Notes under the pieces: model-generated
The model's input: only the letters and a program-made list of their open reading frames with translations
The model's database searches: none
What the model was told of the DNA's origin: nothing
Assembly: GCF_016908395.1 (NCBI RefSeq)
Contig: NZ_JAFBDU010000011.1
Location: forward strand, 62,001 to 126,000
Length of the DNA: 64,000 nt
Source of the DNA: Metabacillus crassostreae
Lineage (GTDB): Bacteria; Bacillota; Bacilli; Bacillales; Bacillaceae
Reading direction: 5' to 3'
In this document: positions 17,819-25,381 of the stretch, piece after piece
How positions within the stretch are numbered: the first letter of the stretch is position 1
Layout: every line of letters begins with the position of its first letter
Program-made: the position numbers and the translations under genes

Positions 17819-17857
17819 TAAAAACAGTCACTCCTAAAGGGATGACTGTTTTTTTAT
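17819..17857 (+). terminator. Terminator after ferritin (bidirectional)
   Basis: AAAACAGTCA and TCC arms around TAAA pair with GGGATGACTGTTTT, followed by a T run. A-rich sequence on the other side allows action on the minus strand too. Confidence 0.85.
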
Positions 17858-17863
17858 TCGACG

Positions 17864-17878
17864 GGTGCCTGTTTCGAC
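17864..17878 (+). repeat. Partial REP-like element
   Basis: GGTGCCTGTTTCGAC: the left half of the element joined directly to its terminal TTCGAC, as if the middle had been deleted. It is followed at once by a full copy. Confidence 0.7.
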
Positions 17879-17879
17879 A

Positions 17880-17909
17880 GGTGCCTGTCACGCCCCGAGT
17901 TTTGTCGAA
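17880..17909 (+). repeat. REP-like 30-bp element, copy 7
   Basis: A full copy, GGTGCCTGTCACGCCCCGAG plus TTTTGTCGAA. With the inverted copy at 17947 it makes a large imperfect palindrome around GAAGCTACAGCTAGCTTC. Confidence 0.9.
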
Positions 17910-17946
17910 GCTACAGCTAGCTTCGACTATAATCTCAGTTAAGTAA

Positions 17947-17976
17947 TTCGACAAATACCGGGTGGTGACAGGCACC
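17947..17976 (-). repeat. REP-like 30-bp element, copy 8 (inverted)
   Basis: The same element on the minus strand, facing copy 7 across 37 bases. This head-to-head pair lies between the convergent ferritin and permease genes. Confidence 0.9.
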
Positions 17977-18003
17977 ACAGCACAGCATCGGATACCGCGC
18001 CTC

Positions 18004-18738
18004 CTAAACCGCCTTCCTCTGAATATACATCAATCCACTCACAAAAAAGACGATGAAGCCAAGTGTAATAGCGTAGATGATGGATTCGAATGAGACGAAG
18101 AAGCCTCCCCAGGGGCCTTCTTCTTTTGGAATCATTGTAAGAAATGGCTGAACCCACGGGTAGTAGGGCGCGTATGTTTCGGAATTTGCGACAAGTATAT
18201 TTGGCATAGTGAAGAAAACGTTAAACGCAAGTGGAGCAGCAAAACTTGACCAAGCCATTGAAACTAAAAGCATAATGGTAGCTAATGGTAGCGTTGAAAT
18301 CCATCCTCCAAGAATACTTTTAAGGATCATCTCCATAGGAAATGGATCTGTAAATCCTTTCACAAGTCCAACGACAATCCACCCCCCCATAAAAACAAGT
18401 TGATTAAGAGCAATTAGCAGCATCACAAGTAGAAATTTTGACATGTACACATGAGTTCGTTTCACAGGTAAGCTTAATAGCTGTTTCCAGCCGCCATTTT
18501 TATGCTCATAACGACAGATGAAGCTTGTGAAAACACCAATAATTAAAGGTAGAAATAAAATCGTGTGCATCGGTGTCATGATGAGTAATGTTAGTGACCA
18601 TTCATTTACTGCTTCCTCGATCGGTGGGGTAGAAGCTAGAGCGGCCACTGTTGCAAGAAATGGACTAACAAACAATAAAAGCCACACATGGGTTTTTCGC
18701 ATTTTCAGAATTTCTGATTGTAGTAAATGGATAAACAT
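18004..18738 (-). CDS. ABC-2 type permease of an antimicrobial-peptide exporter, second subunit
   Basis: 244 residues, about six hydrophobic segments, ABC-2 permease architecture of the LanE/LanG type. Its ATG overlaps the stop of the first permease (TAATG), so the two are translationally coupled. SD AAAGGGATGTG. With the ATPase and the other permease it forms a three-gene exporter, and the two-component system upstream suggests induction by cell-wall-active peptides. The actual substrate is not known from sequence. Confidence 0.8.
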   Translation of the reverse strand: MFIHLLQSEILKMRKTHVWLLLFVSPFLATVAALASTPPIEEAVNEWSLTLLIMTPMHTILFLPLIIGVFTSFICRYEHKNGGWKQLLSLPVKRTHVYMSKFLLVMLLIALNQLVFMGGWIVVGLVKGFTDPFPMEMILKSILGGWISTLPLATIMLLVSMAWSSFAAPLAFNVFFTMPNILVANSETYAPYYPWVQPFLTMIPKEEGPWGGFFVSFESIIYAITLGFIVFFVSGLMYIQRKAV

Positions 18739-19442
18739 TATTTCACATCCCTTTTTTCAAAATCAATCATTCCTATCAAAAGGATGATGATTCCGAGCGT
18801 TGTTCCTGCTGTTACATACCAAATCGGCTCATGCTCCCCCAATAATAACGGCCATTTCCAGATCACCCAATCAGGGGCATAAAAGGCAAACATTGAAAAA
18901 ACAGCTCCGAAAATTCCAACGCTCAATGATACAGCTTGATTTTCGATCGTAATAGATAACCATATTTGAAGAGCTAAAATCGGTAAACCAGCCAAAAGTG
19001 GATAAAAGCTATTTTTCAAAATATCTGTTAGTGGCATGCCAGAATTGAATCCTAGACCAAGTCCTAATAAAATGGTTCCAACAAACAATAAAATTGATGA
19101 AAGTAACAGCATCATTAATGTCACGAAAAATTTCGATGAAAACACAACTCGACGTTTTATAGGTAAGCTAAGTAGTTGTTTCCATGAGCTTTGCTGGTGC
19201 TCAATTGTGGCAATTTGTGATGCTAAAATCGTTATCCCAAGAAGAAGAGCAGGGCAAACAAACATATTCACATTTGCAATCAGATCCTGCCAGACGTTTT
19301 CGCTATTTTCTACTAAATAATCATAACGAACACCGTAATTCACCATTTGCATGGCAATCACACCAAATGGACCTAGAAAAACAAGGAACCAAAACCATTT
19401 TCGCTTAATTTTTAATAAGTCAGCTTGAAAGACTGTTAGCAT
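18738..19442 (-). CDS. ABC-2 type permease of an antimicrobial-peptide exporter, first subunit
   Basis: About 234 residues, six hydrophobic segments, starting MLTVFQADLLKIKRKWFWF. A GTG at 19460 would extend it, but the SD AGGGAGG lies 8 bases before the ATG at 19442, which is preferred. It overlaps the 3' end of the ATPase gene by 23 bases, showing tight coupling. Paired with the second permease (same fold, low identity), as LanE pairs with LanG. Confidence 0.8.
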   Translation of the reverse strand: MLTVFQADLLKIKRKWFWFLVFLGPFGVIAMQMVNYGVRYDYLVENSENVWQDLIANVNMFVCPALLLGITILASQIATIEHQQSSWKQLLSLPIKRRVVFSSKFFVTLMMLLLSSILLFVGTILLGLGLGFNSGMPLTDILKNSFYPLLAGLPILALQIWLSITIENQAVSLSVGIFGAVFSMFAFYAPDWVIWKWPLLLGEHEPIWYVTAGTTLGIIILLIGMIDFEKRDVK

Positions 19443-20352
19443 GCTTAAGTCCTCCCTCACTTGTTAGGTCGAGGAATATATCTTCTAATGATTTACGTTT
19501 TTCCTCCACACGATAAACCGAGTGACCACCTGTAACAAGTAGATTTATCATTGCTGCAATTTTTTCATCAGACATATCTTGAGAAATTAATCGATCCTCT
19601 ACAATATCAGTCAAAATACCCTTCGATAAAAGCAGTGCTTTTGCTTTTTTCGTATCCTGAACTTTTACTGTGATTTCAGCCTTTGCTTTACTTCGAAGGT
19701 TTTCAATTGAATCCTGAAAAATCATTTTTCCGTTTGAAATAATGCCAACCTGTGAAGCCATTTGATCGATTTCACTAAGAAGATGACTAGATATTAGGAT
19801 TGTGATTCCAAATTCTGTTGGCATTTTTTTAATTAAATCCCGAATTTCATGAATGCCTGATGGATCTAGTCCATTTGTTGGTTCATCCAAAATGAGTAAT
19901 TCTGGATTTCCTAATAAAGCAGACGCAATGCCAAGACGTTGCTTCATCCCGAGTGAATATCCCTTCACAGCTCGGTCGGCGTCTTTCGTTAAACGTACAA
20001 TTGATAAGACCTCATCAATTCGACTTTTCGGAACCTGAAGGATTCTGCGAAGAGCTTCTAAATTTTCTCGTGCTGTTAAATGTCCATAATAAGAAGGAGA
20101 TTCTACTAAAGAACCAATCTTTTTAAGTGCTTTGATTTTATTTGCTTTTGCATCTTCACCAAACAACTCAATTTGTCCATTTGTTGGCTCCATTAACCCA
20201 AGCAACATACGAATCGTTGTTGTTTTTCCCGCACCATTTGGACCAAGAAATCCGTAAATTTCTCCTTTATTAATCGATAAATTAATTTTGTCCACAACTG
20301 GTTTTCCTTTAAATTTCTTTGTTAAATTATTTGTTTTAATAATTTCGTTCAT
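19420..20352 (-). CDS. ABC transporter ATP-binding protein (BcrA/LanF type)
   Basis: 310 residues. Walker A GPNGAGKTTT near 38, signature YSLGMKQRLGIA near 137, Walker B ELLILDEPTNGLDPSG, and the switch histidine in LISSHLLSE. The C-terminal 80-residue extension is usual for bacitracin- and lantibiotic-immunity ATPases. SD GAGGTGATT. The gene has its own upstream region with a perfect 11-bp tandem repeat at 20406-20427, so it is probably transcribed separately from the sensor kinase gene and controlled by the neighbouring response regulator. Confidence 0.9.
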   Translation of the reverse strand: MNEIIKTNNLTKKFKGKPVVDKINLSINKGEIYGFLGPNGAGKTTTIRMLLGLMEPTNGQIELFGEDAKANKIKALKKIGSLVESPSYYGHLTARENLEALRRILQVPKSRIDEVLSIVRLTKDADRAVKGYSLGMKQRLGIASALLGNPELLILDEPTNGLDPSGIHEIRDLIKKMPTEFGITILISSHLLSEIDQMASQVGIISNGKMIFQDSIENLRSKAKAEITVKVQDTKKAKALLLSKGILTDIVEDRLISQDMSDEKIAAMINLLVTGGHSVYRVEEKRKSLEDIFLDLTSEGGLKHANSLSS

Positions 20353-20405
20353 GATTAATCACCTCAGTTAAAGCTTAGACGGCTAGAGTTAAAACGAGGT
20401 ATTTG

Positions 20406-20427
20406 TTTTGTTTAAATTTTGTTTAAA
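20406..20427. promoter_or_regulatory. Perfect 11-bp tandem repeat, candidate response-regulator operator
   Basis: Two identical, adjacent units TTTTGTTTAAA (plus strand), lying 54 bases upstream of the ABC ATPase start and after the kinase terminator. Direct repeats spaced one helical turn are the usual target of OmpR-family dimers. Confidence 0.55.
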
Positions 20428-20440
20428 AATCTTCAATAAA

Positions 20441-20471
20441 TGAGAAAAAGCACCTTAAGAAGTAGGTGCTT
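20441..20471 (-). terminator. Terminator after the sensor kinase gene
   Basis: On the minus strand TAAGCACCT, loop, AGGTGCTT, then TTTCTC. It separates the two-component genes from the exporter genes. Confidence 0.7.
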
Positions 20472-21843
20472 ACACTTTTTTATGATGTTCGATTGTAATT
20501 GTTGTTCCTTGATCACCAGTTTCGATTGACCAGGTTAAATTCATTTCCTTTATCATCACATCAACTATTGTTAAACCAATTCGGGCACCTTGTTTTTCAC
20601 TTTTCTCATTAAATCCTTTGCCTTTGTCTGTGATCACAAGCTTTTCAAGATTTTCTTCACTAATGAGGGAAATCTCTAAAAATTTACCTTCTGCTGCATG
20701 GCGAACGACATTTTGTAGAAGATTATCGAAAATTCGCTCCATCCACTGTGGATCAATATTCCAAAAAATCTGTTCAGGATTTGTGTTAATCGTAATATCA
20801 AATTTCTTTTCTTCAAGAACTGGATACCACTGAGCTGTTATTTTTCTAATAAAACGATTTAGCTCTGTTTTTTCTGGATGAAAAGGATATTTTTTTGCTG
20901 ATAAAAGTGTGTACGATAATAAGTTATCAATGAGACTACCAAGATAATCAATTTTTTGATCGATAGAAGCTAGTGCTTCTTTTCCTTTGATTGTTTTAAC
21001 TTCATCTTTTACATGGTCTAGCTGAGCACGAATCGTTGTTAGTGGTGTTCGCAGATCATGTGATAAATTGGCGATAAGGTTTTTACGCAATTCCTCTTGC
21101 TTTTGTTCTCGTTGATTACTTTGCTCTAATTCTTGAATCATCCTGTTAAAGCTATCCTCAAGCTGACCAATTTCATCTGTTTTTGAAACAATAACCGTTT
21201 GAGGTATACCGTTAGCACCTTTATTTTCCATAGCGTGTGAAAGTCGAAGTAATCTTTTATGGATGCTTTTGAAAAATAACCACGATAGAAAAATAAATAG
21301 AAGTAGTATAAGGATGTTTACAACAATAAAGATATATGTGTAATGATCGCCTAAACGTTGGATTGGTGGCTCGAGTAAAATTCGATCAACTTTAATGACC
21401 ATAAATCCATTGTTAGGATTATTTTCAAAAAAGGCAACAACTGTGAACGGATCTGCATCATAGGCGTTCTTCATAAACTGAATGGTGTAAGAAGAAGACC
21501 ATTTTTCAGGAAGCGTATCTTCAACAGAATAAGTATCCCGAGTGATCCCGTCTGAATCTACCCAAAATAGCTGTGCTTCTGGATGCTTTTTTTGGATACT
21601 TTGTAACCTATCACGGATTTCATCTTCGTTTTCTTCTGATAATGATTTTGCTTGTTTATGCCACATCTCTTCTAAATCTATTGAACCTGAAAAGGAAGAC
21701 TTTTTTGCTGGGTCTTCGACAACTAGTGCTGGAATATAAACAAGCATCGAAATAAAAGGGACAGAGATGGGGAGAATTGCCATAGCTAGAAAAATGATCA
21801 TCAAGTATTTAAATTGTAATGATTTTATCCATTTCCATTTCAT
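20470..21843 (-). CDS. Sensor histidine kinase
   Basis: 457 residues. Membrane segment about 12-38, extracellular sensor part about 40-165, second membrane segment about 168-192, HAMP, HisKA with the phospho-acceptor in ANLSHDLRTPL, then HATPase with NLLQNVVRHA, DKGKGFNE and a closing GDQGTTITI. It overlaps the response regulator gene by 4 bases (ATGA), so the two are made together. A sizeable outer domain distinguishes it from the BceS type, which has almost none. Likely senses a peptide antibiotic or an envelope signal; ligand unknown. Confidence 0.88.
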   Translation of the reverse strand: MKWKWIKSLQFKYLMIIFLAMAILPISVPFISMLVYIPALVVEDPAKKSSFSGSIDLEEMWHKQAKSLSEENEDEIRDRLQSIQKKHPEAQLFWVDSDGITRDTYSVEDTLPEKWSSSYTIQFMKNAYDADPFTVVAFFENNPNNGFMVIKVDRILLEPPIQRLGDHYTYIFIVVNILILLLFIFLSWLFFKSIHKRLLRLSHAMENKGANGIPQTVIVSKTDEIGQLEDSFNRMIQELEQSNQREQKQEELRKNLIANLSHDLRTPLTTIRAQLDHVKDEVKTIKGKEALASIDQKIDYLGSLIDNLLSYTLLSAKKYPFHPEKTELNRFIRKITAQWYPVLEEKKFDITINTNPEQIFWNIDPQWMERIFDNLLQNVVRHAAEGKFLEISLISEENLEKLVITDKGKGFNEKSEKQGARIGLTIVDVMIKEMNLTWSIETGDQGTTITIEHHKKV

Positions 21844-22511
21844 GCTTTCACCCTGTATCCAATTCCGCGAATCGTTTCAATAATTTCTGGCTTGGAAGGA
21901 TTGAGCTCAATTTTTTCTCTAAGAAAGCGGATATGTACCATTAGGGTTTTGTCTCCTTCGATATAGGGCTCCTTCCATACGCCCTCATAAAGTTGCTCCT
22001 TGGTTAAAATTTGGTTAAGATGCTGTAAAAAGAATGAGAATATATGGTGCTGCTTTCCTGTTAAAAGTATTTCCTCACCAGTTGTTGTATTCGTAATCAC
22101 ATGATTGGTGGTATCTATTTCAAGATGCTTGATTTGCTTTTTTGTTGTGGTTTCTTTATGAAATCTGCGGAGTAAAACCTCAATTCGTTTTGAGAGCTCC
22201 TGTGGATGAAAGGGCTTTGTCAGATAATCATCTGCAAATTCTAAGCCTTCAAGCTTATCTTCAATCGATGAACGTGCTGATAGCATAATGATTGGAATAT
22301 CGCGGCTGTTTCTCTTTATTCTCTTTCCAATCGAAAAACCATCTAATCCAGGAAGCATCACATCCAAAATCACAATAGAAAACTTACTCAAATCACCAGG
22401 CAAATCAAGACCAGACGTTAACCAGCTAACATCATACCCCTCAGCAACTAACTCACGCTCAACCCACTGACCAATCTCCTGATCATCCTCAATATATAAT
22501 ATTGAATTCAT
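21840..22511 (-). CDS. OmpR-family response regulator
   Basis: 223 residues. Receiver domain 1-115 with phospho-acceptor Asp in SIVILDVMLPG and Lys in DYLTKPFHP; winged-helix DNA-binding domain about 125-223 ending GIGYRVKA. First gene of the regulator-kinase pair. The ATG lies only 30 bases from a REP copy, so any promoter must be in or beyond that repeat. It is the natural candidate to bind the 11-bp repeats at 20406-20427. Confidence 0.9.
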   Translation of the reverse strand: MNSILYIEDDQEIGQWVERELVAEGYDVSWLTSGLDLPGDLSKFSIVILDVMLPGLDGFSIGKRIKRNSRDIPIIMLSARSSIEDKLEGLEFADDYLTKPFHPQELSKRIEVLLRRFHKETTTKKQIKHLEIDTTNHVITNTTTGEEILLTGKQHHIFSFFLQHLNQILTKEQLYEGVWKEPYIEGDKTLMVHIRFLREKIELNPSKPEIIETIRGIGYRVKA

Positions 22512-22541
22512 TTTATTGCACCGCCCTTATTTATTTCGGGC

Positions 22542-22571
22542 GGTGCCTGTCACCACCCGGAATTTGTCGAA
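22542..22571 (+). repeat. REP-like 30-bp element, copy 9 (left flank of RAYT)
   Basis: A full consensus copy. With copy 10 it forms a direct pair upstream of the RAYT gene. Confidence 0.92.
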
Positions 22572-22621
22572 AGAATTGATCGATTCGTATTCGTATCTAT
22601 TTTGATAGTACTTGGAAATGT

Positions 22622-22651
22622 GGTGCCTGTCACTACCCGGTTTTTGTCGAA
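22622..22651 (+). repeat. REP-like 30-bp element, copy 10 (left flank of RAYT)
   Basis: A full consensus copy 80 bases after copy 9 in the same orientation. Confidence 0.92.
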
Positions 22652-22869
22652 TGATAGTATCTTGACGAGAAGTCTGGTTTCAAATATATTTAAAGCGAAA
22701 AACATATATTGGAAGGGAATGGTGGTTAAGATCAAGTTATCAATAGTAGATTGTTGTTTTAGGATGTATCATAATGAAAGGCAGCTTTTTGCCACGGAAA
22801 AAAGTAGTTTAACAGTTTCCAGCTATAGCACGCTAAATTCCTCCTTCGTTTGCTGTTGTAATAGATAGC

Positions 22870-23460
22870 ATGGGAAGAAAGCCGCGTATATTATCACCTC
22901 TATATTTCTATCACATTGTTTGTCGTGGAAACCGCCGCGATCCGCTTTTTATGGATGAAAGAGACATTCAAGCCTTTGTATTTATTCTCAGAAGAATTCA
23001 TGAAAGACTCCCCTTTGAAATTGCTTCCTTTTGTTTAATGACAAATCATTATCATCTTCAATTAAAATCTCAGGATCACTCCATCTCGAAAATCATGGCA
23101 CTCATTAATAAGCAATATGCAAATTACTATAATAATCGATATAACCTTACAGGACATGTGTTTGAAAAGAGGTTTTTTGATAGTGTAATTCTTGCGAGAA
23201 GGGGAATGCTTGAGGTTTCTCGGTATATACACCTAAATCCTGTTGAAGCTAATATCGTGAAGAGACCTGAGGATTATCTATGGAGTAGCTACCATTTATT
23301 TTTTATAAACGAAGCCGAATATGATTATTTGCCGTTTTTTAATCCGGGGATTTTATTAGATGAAATGGAAGGGGACACGTTAGATGAAAGGCAGGAGGAG
23401 TTTCGAATTTATCATAGGTTAAGAGATATTGATTTTGAAATTTATAAAAATGATTTATGA
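22870..23460 (+). CDS. REP-associated tyrosine transposase (RAYT), IS200-like Y1 HUH family
   Basis: 196 residues. Y1_Tnp hallmarks: the N-terminal YHIVCRGNRR strand, the HUH motif in MTNHYHLQLKS, and the catalytic tyrosine in the helix NKQYANYYNNRY followed by GHVFEKRFF. HUH enzymes nick and rejoin single-stranded DNA at small hairpins; RAYTs are single-copy domesticated relatives linked to REP repeats. No TnpB and no IS ends of the usual kind are present. Instead, two forward copies of the 30-bp element lie upstream and two inverted copies downstream, so this is a REPtron-like unit. No strong SD precedes the ATG at 22870, so expression is probably low. Confidence 0.88.
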   Translation: MGRKPRILSPLYFYHIVCRGNRRDPLFMDERDIQAFVFILRRIHERLPFEIASFCLMTNHYHLQLKSQDHSISKIMALINKQYANYYNNRYNLTGHVFEKRFFDSVILARRGMLEVSRYIHLNPVEANIVKRPEDYLWSSYHLFFINEAEYDYLPFFNPGILLDEMEGDTLDERQEEFRIYHRLRDIDFEIYKNDL

Positions 23461-23512
23461 ATGAAGTATTAGTAATTATAGGAGTTAAAAAGCAGAAATA
23501 TATTTAATTAGA

Positions 23513-23562
23513 AAAAAGAAGGAGCCGCCAAGCCTCATTGTGAGGTCTGGTGGCTCCTTCTC
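23513..23562 (-). terminator. Terminator of the six-gene conflict operon
   Basis: A strong GC-rich stem (GAAGGAGCCGCCA with TGGTGGCTCCTTC, and an inner GCCTCA/TGAGGT arm). On the minus strand the T run TTCTTTTTTCT follows. It may also stop RAYT transcription. Confidence 0.8.
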
Positions 23563-23582
23563 TTTATAAGTTAAACATCTCA

Positions 23583-23612
23583 ATCGACAAAAATCGGGTG
23601 GTGACAGGCACC
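23583..23612 (-). repeat. REP-like 30-bp element, copy 11 (right flank of RAYT)
   Basis: A full copy on the minus strand, inverted with respect to copies 9 and 10. Confidence 0.92.
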
Positions 23613-23618
23613 CCGACT

Positions 23619-23648
23619 TTCGACAAAAACCGGGAAGTGACAGGCACC
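23619..23648 (-). repeat. REP-like 30-bp element, copy 12 (right flank of RAYT)
   Basis: A full copy on the minus strand six bases from copy 11, just downstream of the last gene of the conflict operon. Confidence 0.92.
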
Positions 23649-23664
23649 AACTCTGGCACCAAAT

Positions 23665-24444
23665 CTACTCCACAATCTTATCCGATATCCATCCAGTTTT
23701 ACCGTTTGGGGTTTCGACTTTGAGCCAGCGGATTCCTTGGTTGTCGGTTTGTTCTTCTTCTAGGTATGTGATGGTTTCGCCTTGCTTGATGTCATCAACG
23801 ATGTTTCCGTTTAGGGACGGGGTTTCACGGATGTTTCCGCCTTCTTGATATTTTTCTTTGAGTTTTAATGTTTTCGGGTTCACTTTTGAACTGACTTCCT
23901 CGAATTTTCCTTTTACATTTGCTTGCAGCTTGGTGAGATCATAGCCCAGCTCTTTTTGAACCTTTTCCTTTGTTACCCATGTTTCGAAATCGATCCAGGT
24001 TTTTGAGTAAGAAGTTGTTGGGTTATTAACGATCGCAAGTGGAAGCAAAATGGCAAGAGAAAAGGCAACAAGTCGAACCATTTTTTTAATTCTTGCTTTG
24101 TTTCTCGTTCGTCTTTTTGATAAATCCTCTAATCTTTCAAAACTCTTTAGTAGCACAGCACATAGGTCTTCACCTGCTTCGAGCCAGTAGGGAATTCGGT
24201 GATCTCCATTACTACGTCGCTTTGATAAAAATTTATGAAAAAATACCATAAGCGGATAAGAAAGATATTCAACAGCTTTCTTCACCAATATGCTAGCCCA
24301 TTCGATTAGCTTAGGTAAAAGTAGAAAGATAATCGGTCTAGCAAGAATAATGAGAACATACGTAACAATGGCGATTCGCAGCCAGACGGGCAATAATGTG
24401 AGTGGTACCCAAATCCAGAAAACTTGATTAAGTATGGTTTCCAC
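23665..24444 (-). CDS. Membrane protein with C-terminal SH3b domain (conflict operon, last gene)
   Basis: 259 residues. Two hydrophobic segments (about 18-46 and 124-142) with a basic cytosolic loop between them (KRRTRNKARIKK), then an SH3b domain (about 203-259: NIRETPSLNGNIVDDIKQGETI and GKTGWISDKIVE). By the positive-inside rule the SH3b part should face outward, towards the wall. GTG start with SD AAAGGAGAG; 5 bases after the preceding gene. SH3b domains often bind peptidoglycan, so it may anchor the system at the envelope. No specific family recognised. Confidence 0.75.
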   Translation of the reverse strand: METILNQVFWIWVPLTLLPVWLRIAIVTYVLIILARPIIFLLLPKLIEWASILVKKAVEYLSYPLMVFFHKFLSKRRSNGDHRIPYWLEAGEDLCAVLLKSFERLEDLSKRRTRNKARIKKMVRLVAFSLAILLPLAIVNNPTTSYSKTWIDFETWVTKEKVQKELGYDLTKLQANVKGKFEEVSSKVNPKTLKLKEKYQEGGNIRETPSLNGNIVDDIKQGETITYLEEEQTDNQGIRWLKVETPNGKTGWISDKIVE

Positions 24445-24449
24445 TTATT

Positions 24450-25379
24450 TTACTCTCCTTTAGTAGATTGGTAGACACTTCTTAAATCCTCAAGAGGGTC
24501 TTCTGCATATTCATTTCTGTTGCTATTTTTTTGAGCTTCTGCAAAATTTTCAGAAGGGAAGTACACTCTAATTTTTTCTAGCTGTTGCTCGATTTCGATT
24601 CTGTCTACTGTTGGATCTGAAATTAATTTCCGCACTTGATCTTGAACCTCTGATCGGAATTTCTCTTGGTTTGCAATTCTACCTTGAACAATTTCTAGAG
24701 CTGCTTTGTTTTCCTCAGATAATAATAACGCATTAAATAGGTTGCCATTTTCAATTTCTTTTTGAATTCTTTCGGCAAGAGCTAGTGCTTGGCGTTGTTT
24801 TACTTCTCTTTCATGCTCAGCAAGCTCACCTTCACGATCAATATCCCAATATTTCTTATCATGCTCTTGATCACTTCGACTTTGCTTCACAAGTACATTT
24901 ATATCTGAAACAACAATGCCTACCTGCTTTAAGCCTGCTACCATTGAGGAGTGCTCATGTAAATCCTCAATATGCTTCTTCACCCGTTTTGCATCAGAGA
25001 TTGAATAATCTGTTGTGATTTCTTCAAGCCAGTAAGGAAGCTTCTTTTTTATATACGTAACAATTTCACCTGCATCTTGCTGGACAAGGGAAATTGGATC
25101 AACCACTTTATAATCGATTGATAGATTAATAAGGAAGCTGCGACCTCTGTCTAATGAAAGATATTCTTCTTCACTTTGATAATTTTGTGTTGCCATGTTG
25201 ACGATATATACCTTCGTATATTTTCCTGCACGTAAATCACTACGAGTTAACCGGTCACCATTTTTAACAACCTGAAAGTTATTTTCTCCATTCACATAAA
25301 CAAACGCTTGATTAAGTGAAGAAGCTGGTGGTTTTTCAAAAAAGCTAAATTTTACTGGTTGAACTTCAATCAAATTCAT
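24450..25379 (-). CDS. SPFH/band-7-like coiled-coil protein (conflict operon)
   Basis: 309 residues, no membrane segment. The first 170 residues look like an SPFH-type beta/alpha domain (RGRSFLINLSIDYKVVDP, IKKKLPYWLEEITTDYSI, VGIVVSDINVLVK). The middle is a charged coiled coil (about 175-265). The tail (271-285) carries RVYFPSENFAEAQK, nearly the same as RVYVPVENFEEAQK in the TIR protein encoded just upstream (its residues 180-193). The shared motif suggests a common partner or an ancestral fusion. SD AAGGGAGG; 2 bases after the TIR gene. The SPFH assignment is moderate; SPFH proteins usually form membrane-bound rings or cages. Confidence 0.65.
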   Translation of the reverse strand: MNLIEVQPVKFSFFEKPPASSLNQAFVYVNGENNFQVVKNGDRLTRSDLRAGKYTKVYIVNMATQNYQSEEEYLSLDRGRSFLINLSIDYKVVDPISLVQQDAGEIVTYIKKKLPYWLEEITTDYSISDAKRVKKHIEDLHEHSSMVAGLKQVGIVVSDINVLVKQSRSDQEHDKKYWDIDREGELAEHEREVKQRQALALAERIQKEIENGNLFNALLLSEENKAALEIVQGRIANQEKFRSEVQDQVRKLISDPTVDRIEIEQQLEKIRVYFPSENFAEAQKNSNRNEYAEDPLEDLRSVYQSTKGE

Positions 25380-25381
25380 TG

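Noticed and set aside
22870-23460. Classical IS200/IS605 insertion sequence
   Set aside because: The Y1 enzyme is present but there is no tnpB and no usual IS ends; the flanking REP copies fit a domesticated RAYT better.
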